A stretch of DNA of 5,251 nucleotides from Thermoplasmata archaeon (GTDB taxonomy: Archaea; Thermoplasmatota; Thermoplasmata; Lutacidiplasmatales; UBA184). Both the position numbers and the translations under genes were made by a program. Positions 1 to 5,251 of the stretch are shown piece by piece; the stretch's first letter is position 1; each line of letters starts with the position of its first letter. Location of the stretch: positions 1 through 5,251 of the forward strand of contig JASHUJ010000128.1 of assembly GCA_030040035.1 (NCBI GenBank), in the 5' to 3' direction. The notes beneath the pieces are model-generated. The model did not search any database. It was not told the origin of the DNA and saw only the letters and a program-made list of their open reading frames with translations.

Positions 1-113
1 TACCGGACGGGTGGTTGGGCCCTCTAGGACTCTCGAGACCTTTCCCGACAGGCAACTGCGCGCAAGGATCGCACCCGGCGGCGTTGTTCGGCGGCGGGTC
101 CATTCCCGGTCCC

Positions 114-133
114 AGCCGCCCTACGGGGCGGCT
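114..133 (+). repeat. 8-bp hairpin with a TACG (UNCG-type) loop
   Basis: AGCCGCCC (114-121) and GGGCGGCT (126-133) pair perfectly around TACG. Read as plus-strand RNA, the loop is UACG closed by C-G, a member of the very stable UNCG tetraloops, which are common in structured RNAs. No T-run follows, so it is not a simple terminator. The minus-strand loop would be CGTA, which is not of this type. Confidence 0.45.
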
Positions 134-179
134 CAGGCGCCGTACAACCCCCTAGAACGTAGCAGAAGTGGCATGTTCG

Positions 180-193
180 CGAGGGTACCCTCG
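180..193. repeat. 14-bp perfect palindrome
   Basis: CGAGGGTACCCTCG is identical to its reverse complement with no spacer. It is flanked by two copies of TCGCGA (177-182, overlapping, and 195-200). A gapless palindrome suits a dimeric DNA-binding protein or a restriction-type site better than an RNA hairpin. No role can be assigned. Confidence 0.4.
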
Positions 194-228
194 GTCGCGA
201 TTGTGACCGCTCGTCCCACCCCGCGGGT

Positions 229-256
229 ATGTTGTATAATCCCTGCAATACAACAT
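229..256. repeat. Perfect 9-bp inverted repeat, AT-rich
   Basis: Arms ATGTTGTAT (229-237) and ATACAACAT (248-256) are exact reverse complements around a 10-base spacer. With one bulged C at 257, GGT (226-228) and ACC (258-260) lengthen the stem to 12 pairs. The total span and spacer fit a dimeric regulator operator as well as an RNA stem-loop. No gene start is visible within the expected distance on either strand, so its target is unknown. Confidence 0.55.
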
Positions 257-514
257 CACCTCGGAGACTGACCACCGGTCCCCATTGTACACCCACCCTC
301 GCCGATGGGTTTTCCTATCATGAGTAATGGTTGTGATGATACTCTAGTGGCAGAACGCGAGGAGATCCGCTCGGTTCGGCACTGATTGGGCCAAATCACC
401 CAGACGAATGGCCAAATGTGGCTCCAAGGGCCCTTTCCGACGTTCTCCGTCAGACCGGCCCCATCCCTACCAATTTTATTCAGCGTCTTAAGAAAGTTGG
501 TAACGATATCATGG

Positions 515-919
515 CTACTTAGCACTCTTATGTCCGACTCTAGTGATCTTGAACCCCCACTTTCCCCAACTCTCGCAGTCCCCTCGGGTGAACAGCTCGT
601 CGCAGCCGGCTGAGTCGAAGGCACACAGCATCCCGAGGACGAGGGGCGGAGGGAGGGGCTGACCGTCCTTCAGCTGTCGGAGGGCCCGCTCGCCTCCCCG
701 GGCGTCGAGCGGGAGCACGGTGAGCCGATTCCTCAGCTGCTGGAGGGCGGATCGGCGCCGACGACGCTCCGTCTTCTCTTTCGAGGCCAGCAAGGCCAGC
801 TCGAGCAGGTTCGCTTCGGTCGTGGCGAGCTCGACCTCGCGCAGTCGATGGAGCGCCGTCCGGATCTGGGGGTCTCCGTGCAGCAGGCCGAGGAGGATCG
901 AGGTATCCAGTCCCTTCAT
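515..919 (-). CDS. vapC: PIN-domain toxin, VapC family, possibly with an altered active site
   Basis: The 134-residue product has the usual length and pattern of a VapC ribonuclease. It begins MKGLDTSILLGLLHGD (first catalytic Asp at residue 5), continues TTEANLLELA (conserved Glu about 35 or 40) and LPLD (69-72), and ends AGCDELFTRGD...WGFKI (104-125), which matches the last PIN strand region. VapC toxins cleave tRNA or rRNA with Mg2+ held by about four acidic residues. By hand alignment the third acidic position (normally D.LIAA) is Leu93/Val94, and the one after TR is Gly113 with Asp114 next to it, so activity may be lost or the site shifted. The start at 919 overlaps the antitoxin stop, and GAGGG at 929-925 lies five bases before it as a ribosome binding site. 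An upstream in-frame start at 991 would run through vapB and is unlikely. The last 20 or so residues diverge from the family. Confidence 0.75.
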   Translation of the reverse strand: MKGLDTSILLGLLHGDPQIRTALHRLREVELATTEANLLELALLASKEKTERRRRRSALQQLRNRLTVLPLDARGGERALRQLKDGQPLPPPLVLGMLCAFDSAGCDELFTRGDCESWGKWGFKITRVGHKSAK

Positions 920-1128
920 CGTCGCCCTCGGACCGGAGCCCGTAGCGCTCGCAGCGCCGCGTCGTCCGACCGGGCGCGGGCCCTCCCCCACGCGCCGGCG
1001 AGACCGCTCACATCCGCCTGGTTACCGAGCAGCCGGCGGATCACGGAGGTGAAGCTCTCGTTACCTCGCTTCTCAGCTAGCAGGGCATCGTACGTCGCCT
1101 TCTGCACCGCGATGTTTCGGGAAGGCAT
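916..1128 (-). CDS. vapB: VapB-type antitoxin, DUF217-like
   Basis: The 70-residue product resembles the archaeal DUF217/VapB antitoxin family. A short basic N-terminal strand (RNIAVQ, 4-9) and two helices (about 10-20 and 25-34, with ESFTSVIRRLL at 24-34) give the small DNA-binding fold expected of such proteins. The family-like DVSGLAGAW segment (39-47) and an Arg-rich tail follow, and the tail would wrap the toxin. The antitoxin should bind VapC to block it and bind its own promoter to repress the operon. I chose the ATG at 1128. A TTG at 1137 would add three residues, but the ATG fits the family start and the spacing to the TATA-like element. The TGA stop overlaps the vapC ATG (ATGA at 919-916), so the two are translationally coupled. 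The kelch stop lies 69 bases upstream. Confidence 0.8.
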   Translation of the reverse strand: MPSRNIAVQKATYDALLAEKRGNESFTSVIRRLLGNQADVSGLAGAWGRARARSDDAALRALRAPVRGRR

Positions 1129-1150
1129 ACATATCAATGCTCATATGCCG

Positions 1151-1158
1151 ACTTAAGG
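1151..1158 (-). promoter_or_regulatory. Possible TATA element of the vapBC operon
   Basis: On the minus strand the sequence CCTTAAGT (1158-1151) is centred about 26 bases before the vapB ATG at 1128. That is the distance expected between an archaeal TATA box and a transcription start, so the mRNA could begin at or next to the ATG. No Shine-Dalgarno sequence is visible before this ATG, which agrees with a leaderless transcript. The element is short and a poor match to the consensus. Confidence 0.35.
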
Positions 1159-1197
1159 ATTGGCTCGGCAGCGAGCCGCGGCCCGGGACTTGGGTCG

Positions 1198-4100
1198 CTA
1201 GTAGACGGACCACTGAGTCCAGGAGCCGGCCCGATACTCCCATGTGTCGCCCGCGACCGATCGCTCGCCGGTCGACGGCAGGTATTGATAGCCGGCGTAG
1301 AGGAGGACGTAGCCGTTCGCGCTCTCGAAGGTCGCGGCGGCGAGGTAGCGCACGCTCGGGGCGTGCGTCAGGGACGACGTGATGTTCGTCCACGTGCCGG
1401 CGGCGTACGTCCACGTGTCGCCATCGAAGGCTCCGTTCGTCTCGCCTCCGAACAGGACGGCGTACCCGTCGGAGCTGTCGTAGACCAGCGTGGCATGGAT
1501 CCGGCCGAGGGGCGCGGACGAGCCGGTGAGATCCGTCCACTTGCCGTCGAGATAGCTCCAGGTGGTCGCGAGGTAGGCGGCGGTCCCGTATCCGCCGAAC
1601 ATCAGCACGTACCCGTCGTGCGCGTCGTACGTCATGGCCGCGTCCGTGGTCCCCGGCGGCGAGACTCCGCCCGTCAGCTTCGTCGTGAGGTTCGTCCACA
1701 CCCCGCCCACGAACTTCCAGGTGTCGGCGAGTTGGCTCGCGCAGACGTAGGTGCCGCATCCGCCGAAGAGGACGGTGTAGTCGTCCGCCGCGTCGAACGA
1801 CATCGCGGCGCCGAAACGGGCGCTCGGCGCGGTCGAGGGTTTGAGTTGGGTCCACTTTCCGCCGACGTACTTCCAGGTGTCGCCCAACACCTTCGGGGTC
1901 GGCGAATGGGGTTCCTCCCCGCCGAACAGGACGACGTACCCGTCCGCCGCATCGTAGGCGATGCTGGCGTTCGCCCGGGCCGGAGGAGCGGAGGTGACGA
2001 GCACCTGACTCCAGTTCCCGTTCGCGTACGACCACGTGTCCCCATAGTACTGCGTGTCGAACCCTCCGAAGAGCAGTACGTAGCCGTCCGCGGCGTCGTA
2101 CGTCATGCTGGCGCCATACCGGGGGGGCGGCGAGTAGAACAGGCTGATCCCGGTCCACTGGTCGCTCGAGAACATCCAGGTCTGGCTGACATCCCCGAAG
2201 GCACCTCCCGACGAGGTCACGGACGGACCGAACAAGAGCCCGTAGCCATCCTTCACGTCGTACACCGCGCCCCCGGGGCCCCCGTTGGGCACCGGTGGCG
2301 GAGGGGTCAGGGGGCTCAGCTCTTTCCAACTCCCCGCCGAGAACGTCCAGGTTCCTTGGAAGTCGCTGCTCGATCCGCTCGTGTACTGGATTCCAGAGGT
2401 CAGCACTACGTCCTTAGTCGAGTTGTCGTAGAACGCCACCCCCCCGTCGAGCGAGGGCGGCATCTTAGAGGAGAGCGAGGTGATGTTGGTCCAAGTTCCG
2501 TCCAGGAACTTCCACGTCGTGTGCAGCGCGCAGTAGGCGGTCACGCCGTTGTTGCACGCTCCGATCCCACCGATCCCGCCAAAGGCGACCACGTAGCCGT
2601 CCGCCGCATCGTAGGTTAGCGCCTCTCCGTAGAACGGCGCGGGCGCGCCGGCGCCGGTGAGCTGGACCCACGCGCCCCCGACGAACTTCCAGGAGTCCGA
2701 AGCGATCGCCGAATTCACGACCCCGCCGTACAGGAGCACGTACCCGTCGGCCGCGTCGTACACCATGCCGGCGTCGTATCGCGGGTCCGGTGCGTGGGTG
2801 AGCTTGAGGTTCGTCCACTTGCCGCCCACGAACTTCCACGTGTCGTTGAGCACGACGAACGTGCCGGTGTTCCCGTCCGCGCCGCCGAAGAGCACGACGT
2901 ACCCATCGGTCGCGTCGTACACCATGGTCGCATACGCCCGGGGGCCCGGCGCCGTCGTGGTCGTTAGCCGGGCCCAGACGCCGTTATGGAACGACCAGGT
3001 GTCGCTCAGGTAGAGATCGTTCCCGGATTCGTCGTAGCCGATCCCGCCGAAGAGGAGCACGTAGCCATCCTTGGCATCGTAGGTCAGTACAAAGTTCATC
3101 CGGTACGAAGGGTAGGTCGAGCGGGATAGATCGGCCCAGACGTTCGAAGCGTACGTCCAGGTGTCCCCGCAGAAATTCGCGTTGCACTGCGTGCCGCCGA
3201 CCATGAGGACGTAGTCGTCGATCGAGTCGTACGTCATGGCGGACCCGTACCGCTCGCCCGGCGGATTGGTCGGCGAGAGCTCGGTCCAAGCCCCCTTGGC
3301 GAATTTCCAGGTCTGCCCCGACGCGTCGACCCCTCCGAACAGGATCAGGTATCCGTCCTTCGCATCGTAGGCCATCATGGCGTACTCGGTCGCGCCGGGC
3401 GCCGTCGACGGAAAGAGCTCGGACCAGACGCCGCCCGAGAACGCCCAGGTGGTCTCGAGGTAGCTGCCCGAGCTCCCGGCGCCGCCGAACAGGATGACCT
3501 CGGAGTCCTTGTAATCGTATCCCATGGCGCCGCCATAGTTCCCGGGCGGCGAGGAGAGGGGCGTCAGCTGGGTCCACTGGCCGCCGACGAACGTCCAGGT
3601 GTCGGCCGCGACGGCGCCCTCGATCTGCCCGCCGAAGAGCACCACGTACCCGTCCTTGGCGTCGTAGGACATGTCCGCGGAGTACCGCTTGCTCGGTGCG
3701 GAGGTCGGGTGCAGTTCGGTCCACTTGCCGCCGACGAACTTCCACGTATCGTTGGCGGCGCCCGAATTCGTGAATCCTCCGAAGAGCAGGACGTAGCCGT
3801 CCGCGGCGTCGTACGTCATGGAGGCCTGGTCCCGGGCGGGAGGCGAATCGGGGTTCGTGATGTTCGTCCACGTCCCGGCTTGGAACTTCCAGGTCTGGTT
3901 TCCGTAGCGATTGGTCGAGTAGTTGTACCCGCCGAACAGGACGACGTAACCGTCCTTGGAGTCATTGGCCAAGCTTGCGAGATACGTCGTCCCCGGCGCG
4001 ATCGGGGGGTACGACGGGGCGTACTTCGTGCCGGGTTCGCTGGGCACTTGGTCGCACGAGATCGATGCTTGCGCCGTGCCGGGTTCGCAGGCCAAGTGGG

Positions 4101-4311
4101 CGCCCGCCGCCGGTCCTCGCCCGCTCTCGAGCGACTGCTCGGCTCCGGCGATCGTCGCGGTGGAAGTCGTAAGGCGCGGGGCCGTCGTTGATCGAGTGCT
4201 GCCGTGGGGCACCGACGCGCCGAGGAGACCCGATGCGGTCCCGCCCGCGAAGACCCCGGAGAGGACCATCGAGGCCAGCACGAGAACGACGATCGGTGCG
4301 GTCCACTTCAT
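1198..4311 (-). CDS. Secreted kelch-repeat (beta-propeller) protein with 18 tandem repeats
   Basis: The 1037-residue product has an N-terminal signal peptide (MKWTAP, then a hydrophobic core to about residue 20, likely cut after VFA at 20-22), a Thr/Ser-rich linker (about 38-60), and 18 kelch repeats from residue 117 to the end. Each repeat is 46-61 residues and follows DaaDGYVvLFGG, variable loop, DTWkFvgGkWT, short linker, AP, RyxaxMxY. The GG pair and the W/W spacing are the kelch hallmarks, and each repeat should form one four-stranded blade. Repeats 10-12 (568-738) and 18 are the most divergent. Eight cysteines lie in four close pairs, and N-glycosylation sequons are common (NDT, NIT, NYS, NWS), both fitting an extracellular site. 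There is no C-terminal membrane anchor, and the chain ends WSVY. In-frame ATGs exist upstream (4356 and 4443), but only the ATG at 4311 places the hydrophobic segment at the N-terminus. Kelch propellers usually bind proteins or glycans, but some are enzymes. I see no evidence for a specific ligand or reaction. Confidence 0.88.
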   Translation of the reverse strand: MKWTAPIVVLVLASMVLSGVFAGGTASGLLGASVPHGSTRSTTAPRLTTSTATIAGAEQSLESGRGPAAGAHLACEPGTAQASISCDQVPSEPGTKYAPSYPPIAPGTTYLASLANDSKDGYVVLFGGYNYSTNRYGNQTWKFQAGTWTNITNPDSPPARDQASMTYDAADGYVLLFGGFTNSGAANDTWKFVGGKWTELHPTSAPSKRYSADMSYDAKDGYVVLFGGQIEGAVAADTWTFVGGQWTQLTPLSSPPGNYGGAMGYDYKDSEVILFGGAGSSGSYLETTWAFSGGVWSELFPSTAPGATEYAMMAYDAKDGYLILFGGVDASGQTWKFAKGAWTELSPTNPPGERYGSAMTYDSIDDYVLMVGGTQCNANFCGDTWTYASNVWADLSRSTYPSYRMNFVLTYDAKDGYVLLFGGIGYDESGNDLYLSDTWSFHNGVWARLTTTTAPGPRAYATMVYDATDGYVVLFGGADGNTGTFVVLNDTWKFVGGKWTNLKLTHAPDPRYDAGMVYDAADGYVLLYGGVVNSAIASDSWKFVGGAWVQLTGAGAPAPFYGEALTYDAADGYVVAFGGIGGIGACNNGVTAYCALHTTWKFLDGTWTNITSLSSKMPPSLDGGVAFYDNSTKDVVLTSGIQYTSGSSSDFQGTWTFSAGSWKELSPLTPPPPVPNGGPGGAVYDVKDGYGLLFGPSVTSSGGAFGDVSQTWMFSSDQWTGISLFYSPPPRYGASMTYDAADGYVLLFGGFDTQYYGDTWSYANGNWSQVLVTSAPPARANASIAYDAADGYVVLFGGEEPHSPTPKVLGDTWKYVGGKWTQLKPSTAPSARFGAAMSFDAADDYTVLFGGCGTYVCASQLADTWKFVGGVWTNLTTKLTGGVSPPGTTDAAMTYDAHDGYVLMFGGYGTAAYLATTWSYLDGKWTDLTGSSAPLGRIHATLVYDSSDGYAVLFGGETNGAFDGDTWTYAAGTWTNITSSLTHAPSVRYLAAATFESANGYVLLYAGYQYLPSTGERSVAGDTWEYRAGSWTQWSVY

Positions 4312-4510
4312 CGGTCGGGGAGCTCCATCTTCTCGGCGGCACCGAGTCCCTCCCATTTGAAAGTAGCGCGAACCCGAACGCGAAATCGGTCCCGCCTCGA
4401 GCTCCTTGCGGCGCTCGAGCCGTATCGGCTCGCGGACCTCCAACGACTCTCAAACTGGGTTGAAAGGACTCAGGAAGCGAGGTACGTACAACCCGCTCGG
4501 TCGGGGCCGC
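4312..4510 (-). promoter_or_regulatory. Intergenic leader of the kelch gene
   Basis: This 199-base gap separates the G1 homologue from the kelch gene. On the minus strand a GGAG at 4326-4323 lies 11 bases before the ATG at 4311 and can act as a Shine-Dalgarno site, although the spacing is slightly long. A weak AT-rich element (CTTTCAAAT, near 4364-4356) is the best TATA candidate for a short leader. A 7-bp hairpin sits at 4416-4432. I see no T-rich run after it, so I do not call a terminator for the upstream gene. The gap favours an independent promoter for the kelch gene, but this is inference. Confidence 0.4.
4416..4432. repeat. 7-bp perfect hairpin in the intergenic gap
   Basis: Arms CGAGCCG (4416-4422) and CGGCTCG (4426-4432) are perfectly complementary around a three-base TAT loop. 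The hairpin lies about 80 bases after the stop of the G1 homologue and about 105 bases before the kelch ATG. No T-run follows on either strand, so it is not a classical terminator. It may be a processing structure, a protein-binding dyad or chance in GC-rich DNA. Confidence 0.35.
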
Positions 4511-5251
4511 TCATCCGGATCGAGGGCCGATCCATTCCACGAAGAACTCGTAGCCGCTCTCGAACGTGCTCGGGACGGCCAGAGACCCCTCGGTAGGCGA
4601 GAGGATGAACGATTGGCCCGTCTCGGCGAAGCTTCCGAGAGGCCCCGAGACCGGCCCGATCGTGGCCGTGCACGAGGTGAACGTGACCTCGCCGAAGTCC
4701 GCCAGTGGAGACGCGGCGGCGCCCGAATGGGGGGGCTCGGCCCCCACCATGCATTCCGCGGTGTTGCGGATCGTCGACTGGCTGACCTTCTTCGAGAAGG
4801 AGTGACCGGCGACCTTGATCTTCAGCTCGAACTCGGAGGAGCTTGAGCTCCAGCTGACCGACGCGGTGACCGTGTCGCCCGGGGCCACGGGGACCGAGGT
4901 GCTGGAGATCGGGTGGAGCGCGTCGGACTTCGGCGTGACCTGCCAGAACGCGGAGTAGGATGCGGTCCCACTCGAGCACGTCGCGAGCGTGCCAATCCGC
5001 TCCGTCGAGGACGAGACGATACCGTCGAGACCCACCCAGAAGGACGCGTTCGCGCCTCCCGACGTCGGGCAAGTGACGGACGGCTGGGTCCAGGTGCCCG
5101 AGACCGCGGATACGAGGAAGAAGGAATTGTTGTAGGCGAAGTAACCGGCTCCGTCGGAACTGGCGATCGGCAGCGGGGCTGCCCCGTACCCGAAGGTCGC
5201 GCCCACCACAAAGAGCGTGTACGCTCCAGACGGGGTATCGTTCGCGATGTG
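4511..5251 (-). CDS. G1 (eqolisin-like) glutamic peptidase homologue, N-terminus outside window
   Basis: The gene is open to the right edge, and I read 246 residues before a TGA at 4511-4513. Residues 53-58 (TWTQPS), 72-77 (WVGLDG), 99-107 (YSAFWQVTP), 124-130 (PGDTVTA), 165-167 (AEC) and 183-191 (LADFGEVTF) follow in order the conserved blocks of peptidase family G1, the secreted acid glutamic peptidases related to scytalidoglutamic peptidase. Known members use a Gln/Glu dyad. Glu166 matches the Glu, but the Gln position (family pattern close to E-Q-I-G-T) is Arg85, and the acidic residue of the YxAWxE block is Gln104, so activity is doubtful. Four cysteines (61, 92, 167, 194) could form two disulfides, which fits an extracellular protein. 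No membrane segment follows the domain. A GTG at 5209 is in frame but unlikely to be the start, because coding continues upstream of it to the edge. Family assignment is fairly sure; function as a protease is not. Confidence 0.8.
   Translation of the reverse strand, partial: HIANDTPSGAYTLFVVGATFGYGAAPLPIASSDGAGYFAYNNSFFLVSAVSGTWTQPSVTCPTSGGANASFWVGLDGIVSSSTERIGTLATCSSGTASYSAFWQVTPKSDALHPISSTSVPVAPGDTVTASVSWSSSSSEFELKIKVAGHSFSKKVSQSTIRNTAECMVGAEPPHSGAAASPLADFGEVTFTSCTATIGPVSGPLGSFAETGQSFILSPTEGSLAVPSTFESGYEFFVEWIGPRSG

Larger units (their letters stand above)
1..514. other. Gene-free stretch with inverted repeats
   Basis: No open frame here reads like a protein. Frames of 70-120 codons exist on both strands, but they lack family motifs, are rich in Arg, Pro and Ser or have mixed composition, and mostly overlap each other or vapC. 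One plus-strand frame is open from the left edge to a TGA at 269-271, and I could not exclude that it is the tail of a gene outside the window. Bases 1-220 are GC-rich, while about 220-515 are clearly more AT-rich than the rest of the window. I searched both strands for tRNA T-arm patterns and found none, and I did not recognise RNase P, SRP or 5S RNA. The stretch contains the hairpins and palindromes listed separately. Confidence 0.5.

Noticed and set aside
95..108. tRNA T-arm-like sequence (CGGG-TCCATT-CCCG)
   Set aside because: The loop is six bases without the TTC-A pattern, and no acceptor, D or anticodon arms can be placed around it.
428..480. Possible plus-strand terminator: broken hairpin 428-461 followed by a T-rich ATTTTATT
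   Set aside because: The stems are only five and four pairs separated by an internal loop, the T-rich run starts 12 bases after the hairpin, and no plus-strand gene ends there.
256..514. Minus-strand reading frame continuing past the vapC stop
   Set aside because: It is in a different frame from vapC, has no family motif and no convincing start. I considered a frameshifted VapC tail, but the continuation does not resemble a PIN-domain end.
1073..2329. Minus-strand open frame of 418 codons overlapping the kelch C-terminal half
   Set aside because: It is a frame-shifted shadow of the kelch repeats with a very Arg-rich product. The kelch frame has clear conserved repeats.
1285..2619. Long plus-strand open frame (444 codons) opposite the kelch gene
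   Set aside because: It is rich in Arg, Val and Gly with repeated patterns mirroring the kelch repeats, as expected of an antisense shadow in GC-rich repetitive coding DNA. No independent motif is seen.
4312..4443. Longer N-terminus for the kelch protein from starts at 4356 or 4443
   Set aside because: It would put 15 to 44 charged residues ahead of the signal peptide. The start at 4311 gives a normal signal sequence and has a GGAG upstream.

Overview
The window is GC-rich and all four genes I can support lie on the minus strand, so transcription runs from the right edge to the left. The organism is most likely an archaeon, and my best guess is a high-GC, possibly acid-living member of the Thermoplasmatota. 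This is inferred from three things: a DUF217-type VapB antitoxin (a mainly archaeal family), a TATA-like element about 26 bases before that gene's ATG (as in leaderless archaeal transcripts), and secreted proteins of the G1 peptidase and long kelch types. No rRNA or tRNA is present to settle the question.

Layout from right to left: (1) 5251-4511, the C-terminal 246 residues of a G1 (eqolisin-like) glutamic peptidase homologue whose N-terminus lies outside the window. (2) 4510-4312, a 199-base gap with a hairpin and the probable promoter and ribosome binding site of the next gene. (3) 4311-1198, a secreted protein of 1037 residues made almost entirely of 18 tandem kelch repeats (beta-propeller blades). 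(4) 1197-1129, a short gap. (5) 1128-916 and 919-515, a vapB-vapC toxin-antitoxin pair overlapping by four bases (ATGA). (6) 514-1, a stretch with no gene I can support but with several inverted repeats.

The G1 homologue and the kelch protein both appear to act outside the cell. Both have paired cysteines, and the kelch protein has many N-glycosylation sequons. They may belong to one surface or secreted set, but the gap between them suggests separate promoters. The vapBC pair is a separate module.

The main points for a second look are: the G1 homologue has Arg where the family has its catalytic Gln; VapC appears to have lost one or two acidic active-site residues; the kelch array ends in an incomplete blade that the N-terminal segment could complete; and the gene-free left end contains an AT-rich 9-bp inverted repeat and a hairpin with a UNCG-type loop.
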